A DNA stretch of 49,083 nucleotides, from NCBI GenBank assembly GCA_009602725.1, contig WELB01000001.1, positions 742,783 to 791,865 of the forward strand, written 5' to 3'. Origin of the DNA: Spirogloea muscicola (taxonomy: Eukaryota > Streptophyta > Zygnematophyceae > Spirogloeales > Spirogloeaceae). A program made the translations under genes and the position numbers. A model generated the notes under the pieces. It was not told the DNA's origin, made no database searches, and saw only the letters and a program-made list of their open reading frames with translations. Below, piece after piece: positions 33,530 through 44,099 of this stretch (the first letter of the stretch is position 1; every line of letters begins with the position of its first letter).

Positions 33530-33725
33530 GTTTCAAAAGTAACAGTAACTCGAACCAGGGGAGTGGCCCCTAAGTAACAGTAACTCGAACCAGGGGAGTG
33601 GCCCCTAAGTAACAGTAACTCGAACAAGGGGAGTGGCCCCAGTAACAGCGAACTCGAACCAAGGGGAGTGGCCCCAGTAACGGCGAACTCGAACCAAGGG
33701 GAGTGGCCCCAGTAACTGGGGACTT
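33530..33725. repeat. 35-base minisatellite, about five copies
   Basis: The unit contains AACTCGAACCAGGGGAGTGG followed by CCCC(TAAG)TAACAG. Its AACTCG word starts at 33547, 33582, 33617, 33651 and 33686, and a worn sixth copy begins near 33721. Confidence 0.92.
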
Positions 33726-33960
33726 CGAGTAACAATGACAAGATTGGAATGAAATAAGCTCGCAAAGCAGTGAATGCAATGGAGCACAGTGAGAGCCGCT
33801 CGCGAGTATTCGCAAGGCTCTCTTAAGGCCCAAGGTTAGGCTTGGGCGGTTCACACAAGGTCGCGATGTTCGCGGCTTACCCAGTGCGTGTCCGGTCTGT
33901 CGCGACCGGATGCGGGGCTCGTCGGGGTGCGGCTCTCTGTAGGTCTGCTTTATGCCGGTG

Positions 33961-34126
33961 CCCACGCTTTGTTGGCGTGGCCCTGAACGCGTGTTGTACA
34001 CTCACTGGGCAGCAGCAGCAGCAGCGGCGGCGACAGCGAGGGGCCCACGCCTTCTTGGCGTGGCCCTGGACGCGCGCGCTACGCTTACTGGGCAGCGGCG
34101 GCAGCGGCGGCAGCGATGGCGGCCAA
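33961..34126. repeat. 83-base tandem duplication with internal hairpin and GCA/GCG runs
   Basis: The copies begin at 33961 and 34044. Each opens with a stem-loop (CCACGCCttcttGGCGTGG, perfect in the second copy), then GGCCCTG.ACGCG, a T/A spacer and a CAGCAG/CGGCGG run. Confidence 0.85.
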
Positions 34127-34689
34127 GGTTGGCAGCAGCCAAAGGGAGAGACTAGTCCGAGCGAATCGCTCGGACCTTGGCCCTCCACACCCTTTATGCT
34201 TGGTCAGATAAAGAATGACATTGTTTGTTGGGGTGGGCCCATTTGGGTTTCCCAGCCTCAAGGCTAGTGTAGCCTGAGACTCGCTTCTACCACTACCTAC
34301 CATTACCCTACCACTGCCTAGCCGGGTCCTCACGGCTCATCGAGGCATATTATGCTTTCGACATGCTTTCGTGAGTTCGCTCAGCCTAATTACATGAGGC
34401 TTTGTGTGGTGCTGGTGGCAAGAAGGCAATGCGCTGCGCGCCGAGGCACTGATTGACCATGGTTGCAGGGGGAGCCTACGCACCGTTGATGAGCGAGACG
34501 ATGGCGCCAGATCCGGATGATGCTCCGGCGCCGACCCAAGTTGATACGCATCTTTGCTGACCGAAGCGGGTTGGAGATGCCGCGCTCGCGACTCACCTTC
34601 ACACTAAAATGAGAAATGACTCACCCTCGAACATCCACGTGAGCAGCCACCTCCGCATCCTGGTCACCACCGACACTAATGAGCCACCG
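34127..34689. other. No supported gene
   Basis: Near 34290 there is a short repeated CTACCACTACCTACCATTACC stretch. Nothing else is recognised. Confidence 0.35.
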
Positions 34690-35110
34690 ACGGGATATCG
34701 CACGACAAGCTATTCTGACCTGCACTTGCTGACTAGAGGTTACTGAGAGCCCCCTTGTCGTCTTAGCACTTCGTCCCATGCTTTCTGCGCCATTCGGCTC
34801 CTCTTGACCTTGTCCTTTCCTTTTGGGCTGGCTTCTCCCAGCCACCAGTCAATTCGGCCGCCCTTTTCTTCTTTTTCTTTGGGCCTTGTCGACTCTTTCC
34901 GGTGTTTAGGTCTAGGATTATGGGGTTCAAAGATTCTTCTTGCCTCTTTTGGCTGTGTGCTTTAGCGCTTTCTGGCCCCTTCGGACTTTGTTCGTTCTTT
35001 TTTGGGCTGGCCAATCAAAGCCATCGCCTTCACTGGAAGAGTGTCAGAGCATTCTTGTACATTTTTTTGGGCTGGCATCTCGCAGCCATTGCCGTAATTC
35101 GGAAGAGCCA
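34690..35110 (+). mobile_element. Retrotransposon 3' end with hairpin units
   Basis: 34702-34746 encodes TSYSDLHLLTRGY-stop. Hairpin units follow at 34825, 35004 and 35069, the second and third closed by ATCGCCTTCACTGGAAGAG and ATTGCCGTAATTCGGAAGAG. Confidence 0.75.
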
Positions 35111-35149
35111 AAGAGCTGCTTGTTCAAGGGCATCCACTCCGACTGTGCC

Positions 35150-35640
35150 TGGCTGGTCGACAGATGATGCGTAAAGAAAGGACGAGAAGAAAGAAGAAAC
35201 AGCTCCGGTGTAAGGCAATGGCTGTGAGAAATTTATCTACAGGGGGCGAGGGCTGTAAAACGCCAGCCCAAAAAGCATGGACAAGATCCAAAGGGGCCGG
35301 AAAGCGTGAAACACACAACTAAGCAAGCACCACGGTAGGAAGGTCACTTCGTAACCTTCAGAAGCAATCGTCTGAATGCAGTCCCTTAAAAATAGCCAGA
35401 GGCGGCAGCTAGAGCACGGCCAGGTCGCAGGCGCAAGGCATGGGCCAAAGACCGCTGGAGGGAAATGGACAGGAGCATACGAAACACCTGCGCTAGCGAG
35501 TCAGTGGCGTTGAAGTCAGCCTACTCGCCCCGCCTGCGGGACACAACGTGGCGCGCAAGCCTGGTCAAAAGGTCCAGTCACTAAGACTCGTAAGCACCGT
35601 GCACATCAATGACCAGTGGGCCGAAATCATTACCCTTCCG
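35150..35640 (-). mobile_element. Minus-strand retrotransposon C-terminus with hairpin tail
   Basis: From about 35630 down to 35380 the minus strand reads, with breaks, LVIDVHGAYES, LTRLARHVVSRRR, DSLAQVFRMLLSISLQRSLAHALR and GRALAAASGY. It is followed toward 35215 by two reverse hairpin units (35215 and 35250). It faces the + element at 34690-35110, so the two 3' ends meet. Confidence 0.65.
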
Positions 35641-35699
35641 GATGAGAGAGGCCAGCCCAAAGGAGCGTACAAGGTCTAGAAAGTAAACAGCTATGTCAT

Positions 35700-36200
35700 T
35701 GTAAGGCAAGAAAGGAGCGGCACTACAAAACAACCTCAGGGAGACCACTTTCAGCCGTGCTATACGAACAAGTACAAAGTAAGGCGCTCCAGATTACTCT
35801 GGCAGAGATATATGTGCTCACTCATGGGTACTAGAGTCCCCCTCAGGTGTGTTATTTTGTATGGATGTGCTCATGCAAATATCTTGAACGTTGTGTGACT
35901 GTTGAAATGGGTTCAGCTGGCAGGACAATCAGTACACCTAACTGTGTAATACTTAAGAAGAGAGAAGGCGCGCGGAGCGCATGAAATGAAAGGGAGGCCA
36001 ATGCAAGCCAACACAGTCTTCAGGCAGAGTCTAGTGCAAACTAAATAAGGCTACATAATACGGAGACCTCAACGAAGGTGCTAAAGGTAACGGGGTGACA
36101 TTAGTACCCAGGGGTGAGCACAAACACATCCGACAAGCTAACTTGGGGAGCGCGGCCACGAAAGCCGGAGGCCTGGCTTGGAGCGCGCCCTGCACGTTGA
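35700..36200. mobile_element. Two family B 3' ends, tail to tail
   Basis: On the + strand, 35801-35835 encodes AEIYVLTHGY-stop. On the - strand, about 36160-36105 encodes SLSDVFVLTPGY-stop and its tail runs down to about 35950 (GCGCATGAA, GGGAGGCCA and CTTCAGGCA words). Confidence 0.65.
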
Positions 36201-36254
36201 TGAAGAGCCAATGCTTGCCAGCGCTGCAAACTAAGCGAAAGAAGAAGCGATCAT

Positions 36255-37290
36255 GAGCACAACTATCTGAGGCGCAGTTTCTTCTTTACGCCCTCGCCCT
36301 CATTGCCTTCTCCTCAAGGACCGGTGAAAACAAGCAAAAATAGTGAGGCAGCCTCATGCAGCCCCTAATCTACAAGGTGGTTGGCAATGTTAGAGGGCGA
36401 GGTCCGAAGGCCAGGGGCTTCAATTCCGTCTAGTCATCCTAGTGAAGCCCATGCCGGCAAACTCGAACATACCTTCTTGCCGCGCCCAGCCATGACAGCT
36501 GCGGGGTGGCAAAAGCCGAAGCCTGAGTCTCACAACGTATGCTCGATTGAGGAGGTCGAGTGAAGTATGGTTCCAGTGCAGGCGCTGCGGCATACACACC
36601 TCTCACTTCGTTGAGCACCCTTCCTAAAGACTTGGTGCTTTCTTGCATGCGTTCTGAGCTTTGAGCATCCCAGCAAGCAAAGGCATGACGCATTGTTTCA
36701 AGGGTTGGTAGAGGTTGAGCTTGGGCTACATGGTGCATGCTAACTGCATTCCCAGTATTTGATATTGCAGACACCTGTACCAACTGGTTGTAAGTCTAAT
36801 AAGCACGGGGTGCAATGCCCTCGTTATTCGAGGCCAACAATTGGTGCAGCAGCCCAGCCAATAGCTTCAGAGTGGCCCTGCCTGCGTCGCCCTGCATTAA
36901 CCTAATCAAACAAGCCAGCGGCGCCAACCAAAGTGCGAGCAAGGACCCTGCATACCATCACCCCAGATCTAGCTACTTGGTATCTTGCTTCAGTAGTCCC
37001 CAAGGACAGCATATCTGCGCAGCATCTTGTGTGACATCTCCTGCACATTGAGAACGGCAGAACGACATTGCCACGCGTTGTGTTTCACGGTTAAGAGCGC
37101 CATGCACGTGCATTATGCATTCAATGCATAATGCATTATGCAAAGCAATCCCAGTGGATATGGAAGGCTCACTTCTTTGATCTTGCTATGATACTCCCCG
37201 CTGCGCCCACTCTTGAGCCCCTCAATGTGTGGGTTATGGTGGGCGACCCTGTTGTTGTGCCTGACCAATTTTTTTTTGCACAAGAGCCCA
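36255..37290 (+). pseudogene. Decayed duplicate of the Ser/Arg-rich gene at 28159-29273
   Basis: Colinear, same-strand copy of about 28620-29640. Shared landmarks: CTGAGGCGCA at the start, GTGAGGCAGCCTC, GGCCAGGGGCT, TTCCAGTGCAGGCGCTGCGG, the intron and its TGATATTGCAGAC acceptor, CCTGTACCAAC, GAGGCCAAC, GCAGCATCTTGTGTG and CCACTCTTGAGCCCCTCAA. The frame corresponding to the parent has stops soon after the start, and the donor CCG|GTGAGC has become TCGTTGAGC, so splicing at that site is lost. A 2-base difference in exon 2 shifts the frame relative to the parent. The first 460 bases of the parent coding region, including its start, are missing. Confidence 0.8.
37109..37135. repeat. Perfect 13-base inverted repeat, one-base spacer
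   Basis: TGCATTATGCATT, spacer C, AATGCATAATGCA. A further TTATGCA follows directly. It lies inside the pseudogene region and is absent from the parent copy. Confidence 0.9.
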
Positions 37291-37389
37291 AGACTCAAGC
37301 ACCACAAATTAAGTAAATCAATTTGGCATGAAATTGCTAGCACCTACCTGTTGAGTGCATCTCTCGACATGCCTCTATGTGCAGGAAAG

Positions 37390-37500
37390 GGGTTCTTGTC
37401 CAAGGGGCCGAGGGCTGTGAAGAGCCAGCCCAGAAAAGTCTTCAGACCTTGTCCATTCCTTTGGGCTGGCCAGCCACCAGTTAATCTGGCCGCGCTTGCC
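37390..37500. repeat. Hairpin units, one minus and one plus
   Basis: A reverse unit near 37408-37432 (GAGGGCTGTGAAGAGCCAGCCC) is followed by a forward GGGCTGGCCAGCC at 37463 that has lost its loop. Confidence 0.6.
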
Positions 37501-37831
37501 CAGAATAATTGGACAAGGTCCAAAACCCGATCCGTCGAGTGTGCAAGGTCTCAACTGCACGGTAGCACCCTGCCTCACCACGGTCCCAGTACCCAGATAC
37601 GGGTCACTATCTCTGACGGCGCCGTTAGCTCCAAGTATCAGTCACGTGCCTCGTCGTTTCGCCACGGCGCCTCCATACAACCTCTAGGCCGCCTCGCGCT
37701 CGCCGCCTCCGCTGCCGCCGCCGCCGCCGCCGCCGTCGCCGCCGCCCNCGCCGCCGCCCCGCCACCGCCGCCGCCGCCTCCCTGCCGTCGTCGCTGCTGC
37801 CGTTGACGCGGCTGGGTCCGGTACCGCCGCC

Positions 37832-40800
37832 ATGGCGACCGCCTCTGGTACGCAGCTCCGCCTCTGAGCCTTCGTGCGCATCTGGCAGGGCCATGCCTGC
37901 TGCCGTCGCAACTTGCGACTGGTTGCTCCGTCTCTGCGGCATGCGCTACGTGCGCGCACCGCGCGTCTCCGGGACACTTCGGCACTTGCGCTAACGCTCC
38001 GCTTGCTCCTTTGCTATGACGCCTCGTGCAGCGTCGTTCAAGTCGCGAGAGGACCATCGCAAGCAGATTGAGCTCGAAGAGGCCCGGAAGGCCGGCCTCG
38101 CTCCCGCGGAGCTCGACGAAGATGGAAAGGAGATCAATCCGCATATTCCCCAGTATATGTCCTCGGCACCCTGGTACCTCAACGCCGAGCGACCAGTAAG
38201 TCCATCATGCCAGAGCTTTAGGTTGCTAGGTCGCAGAGGACCAGGTTGCTAGTCACGATGTACTCAGTAGTATAGCAAGCTTTCGTAAACGGGTAAGCAA
38301 TTGTCAACTCTCAACCTCTGTGCAACAGAGTTTGAAGCATCAGAGGAATTGGAAGCAAGACCCCAACTACACCAAAGAGTGGTACGACCGAGGCGCCAAG
38401 ACTTTTCAGGCCAACAAGTACCGGAAGGGCGCCTGTGAGAAGTAAGGATCTTCTTTGTCCTAGTGCAGTGCGGCAATCACAAGACCTCTCAAGCTTTCCT
38501 TCTTGTAGCTTCGTCATGCTAACATAGACAGTAAACATTGTAAGGTCTCTCCATAGCAGGTCCCAAGCAGGAGTCACGTTATAAGTCTCCCGCATGTCAC
38601 CTTACTCTTGTCTTTCTTGGCATATACCAGCTGCGGCGCCATGACACACGATGTGAAGGGTTGCATGGAGAGGCCACGGAAGTTGGGTGCGAAGCACACC
38701 AACAAGCACATCGCCCCTGATGAGAAGGTTGAGCAATTTGAGCTCAATTTTGAGGGAAAGAGAGATAGATGGAATGGGTACGACGCAGCAGCATATTCCA
38801 GAGTCATTGACTCGTATGAACTACGAGATGAGGCCCGGCAGAAGTATCAAAAGGAACAGCAGCTGAAGAAGCTCACTGAGAAGGTGAGTGTGCCTATACG
38901 AGACTGGCTATGTATTTGTGGACAATCTGCAATATGGCTCTTGTCTCCAAGACCTTGTCTTTACTTCACTTGCTCCTGTCAAGCATGCACATGCAAGCGT
39001 GCTTGCTTTTCAAAGGGCCCCGATCAGATTCTTATAGCTGGAGTACACGTCAGACATAAGAATGGCTAATGCTTGCTTAATTGGCACATTTGAGACTTGC
39101 AACAGGCTTTTCCCTTAGGCCGCCTGAGAAGTTGTTCCAAACCTATCTACTTGGTGACACGGTGCACATTATTCCAGCTGCTGAAGCTCTCCAGCTCTGA
39201 TTTATTAAACACAAGCTGCACCTTCTGACTTGTAGGGTGCAGCAAAGGAAGGCGAGGAAGGCGACGATGAAGGACTTGGGGAGATCACTGAGGAGGATGA
39301 GGCCAAGGTGGATGAGAGTGAGCAGATGGATTTTGCCAAGGTAGAGAAGCGTGTGCGTACTACAGGTGGTGGAAGCACAGGAACTGTGAGGTGAGCCAGT
39401 TTGATACGTCTAAGTGGCTCAACTGAGGGAAAGAGATTGTGCTGCTTGATGACGAGGACAAGGTCTTGTTATACATTCTTTGACAATGGTATTTTGGCAT
39501 AGACGTGTGCAAATGCACAGAGTCCCAAGTCATGTGGACGAGATATCTGCAAGATGCTCAACTCACACACTGCTGCACTACTTTGTGCTTTTAGAAACCT
39601 GCGTATTCGCGAGGACACAGCCAAGTATCTCCTCAATCTGGATGTCAATTCAGCTTACTATGACCCCAAAACACGCTCAATGCGGGAGGATCCCAATCCT
39701 GGCAGCGACGCCAATGATCGTTTCTACATGGTATGCACGGCTCCTCATGTCACGATTCTCGTATTCCGAAGGGGGTTGGAGGCTAAGCAAACTTCCAGAT
39801 CACAAGTCGTTCAAGGTGGTTCAAGCAGTGGCTGAAGAGCCAATATTGTCAACCTAAACACTGACAAAGCTTTTGCAGCAGCTAGTGACCAACAGCTTTC
39901 CGCTGAGAGCTTTTAACTTGAGGTTCTTTCCATATTTTACAGGGTGACAATCAGAATAGGCTGAATGGACAAGCCAGCGAGCACCGGCAGCTTAACATCC
40001 ACGCTTGGGAAGCCTTTGAGAAGGGGCAAGATGTACACCTGCAGGCAGCTCCCTCGCAGGTGAGCTCTTGCTAGTAGTTCCACATTGCTGTCTGAAGCCA
40101 AGTCCAAGGGATCAAAGTGGTCATGTGTCAGGCCTTGAAGCTGTCAAGTGTTATCTGTTTGCTTTTGGGCCTTGAGAGGTTGTTTAGGTCTTGAAGTGGT
40201 GATGGTTTTCTCCCCAGTGACTCCTCACCGACAATTGCACTCGATGGAAGCACTGAGCTGAACCACTAATATCATTGCAGGCGGAGCTCCTGCACCGCGA
40301 GTTCAAGGTCAAGAAGGAGTCGCTGAAACACAATATCAAGGACAGCATCATGGAGAAGTATGGGAATGCCGCCTCCACTGAGAAATTGCCAGAAGAACTT
40401 CTCCTGGGCCAGACTGAAAGGATTGTGGAGTACGACCGCGCTGGTCGGGTTGTCAAGGGGCAGGTGCATAACCCTTTCTTCCCTGAGGCTTCATTGGTGT
40501 CGTCACCACGCTGTATGACAGCGAATGTATTTGCAATGCGTTGGGTTCACATGCAGATATGATGCATCCCTACTTCTCAGCAGCTACGTAGAAGTTAGGG
40601 GGATTGAATATGATGTGGCCATTGACAAGGAGCTGTTGAATGACCAACCATGGATCTTCTGGCTTTTGGATGGCAGGACAAGGCTATTGCAAGGAGCAAA
40701 TATGAGGAGGATGTATACATCAATAATCACACCACAGTGTGGGGTTCATGGTGGAAGGACGGCCAGTGGGGCTTTCGCTGCTGCAAACAGGTTACCCGCC

Positions 40801-42008
40801 AAAGCTACTGTACAGGCCAGGCTGGCATTGATGCTGCTGAAGCATCTGCAGACCTCCTGCGCTCCAATATTGAGCGCAAGGAGGCTGTAGGAGGTAAGCA
40901 CTGTTTGCTTACATGTCTTCTCTGATGTTTGCATCTTGCCTAGGTCTAGCCACTGTGCTTGTTAGGTCTCCCGTCTTGATCTGCAGCAACTCTATGCTCT
41001 GCCTTTTGTAATGCAAGATGCCCTGTGCTACTAAACTGCAACAATAAGGGCCATCATGCTATTGCCTTTAGAACCTGTCCACTATGATTGATGGATATTG
41101 TTACTTTGTGTGCATTGCCATGAATATCTGATGTCACACACATGTCAGGGTTTCCTGCACTCGTGAGGCACATGCACAGTATAACTTATTAAACTACAGG
41201 ACTGACTGGTTGACTTGGTCCTATTTACATGTCATCAGATGTAAAATTTGTGAATGAGGACAGGAATCCTGCCAGCTGGGGGACTGATACTCCGGACGAC
41301 TTGGTGCTTGACAAGAAGAAGCTCAAGGAGGCCCTCAAGAAGGTCAGTATGAGGCAGCAAGTCATGTATGATGCTTTTGTATTATTAGATTGTTGGCCAC
41401 ATCTTGTTCTCCTATTAGGGTTCTTTCTACTTTGCATGACCTTGAGCTGCATGGCGCTGTGAGAGACCATTGCTGTGATCATCTTCACTCCTGGCTTCAC
41501 ATGCATGGAGTACACAGCAACTTCAGCAACGGGTGGGTCTGTTAGGACCAATAAGGGATGAGCATGTTGCTCAGGAGAGGCCTGCTGACTATGGTGCTCA
41601 CGTCTTACAGGAAGCAGAGAGGTCCAATGAGGAGAAGGATGAGAGAAAACGAAAGTACAATGTGACATACAGTAACGAGGTATATAGTGAAGCACCTGCT
41701 GCGAGTTGGACTGTCCTCGTGTGTTCTCACAAGTTTTCAAGCCATCTCTATTTTGAGGGATTGTGCAGCTGGTGTTAGAGTGCATCGCTCTGTTCATTTT
41801 GCTGTCAGGTTCTAGTACATTAAGCCGTACATCATGGGAGTCGTAGATGTGGTTTATTTTGCACATGTCGTTGGAATGGGGGTGAGCTGGGGTCTATTCT
41901 TGCTGGTGGTTGCAGGTCAGTGCCGAGGAGATGGAGGCGTATCGGCTTAAAAAGTCACATTTCGACGATCCGATGAGAGATTTTATTGGCAATGATAACA
42001 TCGACTAG
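37832..42008 (+). CDS. SLU7: Pre-mRNA splicing factor SLU7
   Basis: Exons: 37832-37847, 38032-38195, 38329-38441, 38631-38883, 39236-39390, 39595-39730, 39943-40059, 40281-40463, 40677-40893, 41239-41342, 41611-41679, 41916-42008. All borders are GT-AG and the lengths give 539 codons (Arabidopsis about 535). SLU7 acts in the second catalytic step of splicing, helping 3' splice-site choice. Residues 6-60 read [42 protein letters not shown], the family hallmark. The zinc knuckle [14 protein letters not shown] uses C96, C99, H104 and C109. Also diagnostic: [60 protein letters not shown] and the basic DERKRKYNV. The 16-base first exon gives MATAS, the plant SLU7 N-terminus. An ATG at 38016 in the first intron would give an equally long protein beginning MTPRAASFK. 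The leader has GCC repeats and one n. Confidence 0.97.
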
Positions 42009-43000
42009 GAGTCCTTCCACAGATTGTTACATTGGCGAATTGTAGGCACAGCACTTTCAGAGCCACTCTGCACAGTCTCCAGACTTTGTCAAGCTTAAGG
42101 TGGGCAACGGGTTTAGTCAAGGGCTAGCCATTGCCGTGCTAGTACAAGTCTGATAGCATACACGTGGTGGTGTAAGGACTGGGGCAGAGCACATGCTTAC
42201 ACACGTTTCAAGGCCTCCACTGCCTTGCATATGCAGTGCTGCCCAGGCACACGTCTGGGCCTGGTCTCGAAGGCCAGCAGCTCTCCTTCCTGACAGCTCA
42301 GCAGGCATCCAACAGGGTAGCCTGCCATATGTCACTGCCAAGCATCTTATGTAGCTGTACGAGCACTGTGATTGATAAGGAGCAACGTTGAGCTGTCCCT
42401 TTGGCAAGGGCATATGTAATTCGTCAGACGTGTGGAGGAAGAGACAACCTGACTGTTAAGTGTTGCACACGAATGTGCCAACTCTTCCTTTACACCAAGT
42501 TGCACTGCGAACTTGAGGAGCCGTATCTTTTCCTCGACGGGATCATGGGGTGAGTAAACAGCAGCAAGATCCTACTTTGTCGCACTGCTTTTTGGTATGG
42601 ACATGCCATCCTTGTGTAAGTTCTCCAAGGGACTGGACTGCTCTTCCAAGGAGAGTGTTGGAAGGCTTTGTGCTATGCTGAAAGTGTATCAGAAAGATTG
42701 CGAGACTGGCAACATGCTTGCACTCTTGAGACCATGCAAGTGGTGCAAGTCAGGTGGCGGGTGCTTAGTCAGGCTTCGCAAGCTCGTCATTATTCAGCTG
42801 ACGTTGGTGGGAAGTAGGCTAGGACAATGCCTAACGATGATCAACCTCCGCAGCCATGTGAATTTTGCAATGGATGCTGCCATGGCAATTACAATAAATG
42901 CTGCCAAGTGTCATTAAGCAGGGATTACATGCAACCGTGAGAATGATCATTGATAGCAACAAGTTCTACTACGCTCAGAATTTGTAACGTAGTAATAAGG
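42009..43000 (+). other. Probable SLU7 3' UTR and intergenic DNA
   Basis: No gene recognised. TGTAA words, the usual algal poly(A) signal, occur at 42415-42419, near 42614 and at 42983-42987, and I cannot say which is used. A 106-codon frame at 42597 has no supporting features. Confidence 0.4.
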
Positions 43001-44070
43001 TGAGCTAGTGGGCCTGGTTGGGTAGCCATTAACCCGTCCTACTGGGCCGTGAGAGCCTCCCTGGATAGTGAGGCACCGGCACATCCGGCAGGGAGTTGGG
43101 GTGATCCTGCCGCTTTCTACGCCCTAGCTATGGCTGCCACCCACTAAGGGTGCGGCTCTGTGTGCGGCCTGGAGGAGCTTAGTGCTCGCCGGCTGTGTGT
43201 GCAGCCAGGCGGAGAGTTGTGCTCGCCGCCTCTGTATGCGGCCAGGAGTAACTTTGTGCTACTCTGGACTTTGTGTACTACCAGACTAAGCTCTGTGTCT
43301 TCCTATGAGCGGATCTGCGTCTGTACCGCCGAGACGAGGGTGGTCTGCTGGTCCTCCAGACGAGGGCAGTAGTGCAGCGGCATGCTTACCACCCTACCCC
43401 TCATCTACCGGCAAGGTGCCAGACCCCCCCACTAGGCATGGTGGTGCTTGGAGTCCTCCTGGGCGGGCCAGCACATGTGGCGCTGGTGGTGCAGTCCACC
43501 CTCGAGTGGCAGTTTCAGACCCTCTCAGCCCTCCCTACACTGCATGACTCCCAGCTGGCCGTTGCAATGCTAACCCGGTGCGTGGCCCCAACGCCCAACC
43601 TACCTGCAGCGGGCCGATCCACGCACCACTGCACTGGACAACATCTACACAGCTGCGGACGTCCACTTTCTATAAGTCCTGCACGGCCTGCTGGACCGCC
43701 TGGCACTCCCTACACCGCCGGCCGCCCTACTCCAGCTGACGCTCCCCATTGCGCCATAGACATGTACGGCTGCTACAGAACGAAGTGGTCTTCCCTCCTC
43801 CATCACCTGGCTCTGCATGTCGATGCCCGCCGATGTAGTCGGGCGGGTAGCTTAGGGCATTCGAGCGTCCCGCAACCCACCGATTGTGTCCCCCTTAGCT
43901 AGCTCATCACCCCGTAACAGGACATTTGTAAAGCTAGAATTGGCCTTGTCATGCCCACCGCGCGCCTTCTCCCCACAAGGGCGGTCTGGATGCCGCCCGC
44001 TGGCTCGCCTGGCCCGCGCAGCACACCTGGGGTATCTGCAGCAAGTTGTGGACGTAATATGCAACTGACA
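43001..44070 (+). mobile_element. Decayed family B retrotransposon 3' part, upstream of the BTB gene
   Basis: 43740-43890 reads IDMYGCYRTKWSSLLHHLALHVDARR and AGSLGHSSVPQ, as in the copies at 6550 and 46810. The tail 43887-43976 (CCCCCTTAGCTAGCTCAT to CACCGCGCGCCTTCTC) matches 6840-6936. The C-terminal stretch between the two is deleted. 43150-43270 has short direct repeats of a GTGCGGCC..GAG word. Confidence 0.65.
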
Positions 44071-44099
44071 CCATTGCTCTGCTTTTTGTGTAATCGGAC

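Noticed and set aside
33530-33725. CRISPR-like array
   Set aside because: The 35-base units are directly adjacent without unique spacers, and the context is eukaryotic.
33253-34690. LTR retrotransposon flanking repeats
   Set aside because: I found no pair of long direct repeats with TG..CA ends, primer-binding site or polypurine tract; the repeats here are a minisatellite and an 83-base duplication.
42597-42917. 106-codon + frame behind SLU7
   Set aside because: No recognisable feature, and it probably lies in or beyond a long 3' UTR.
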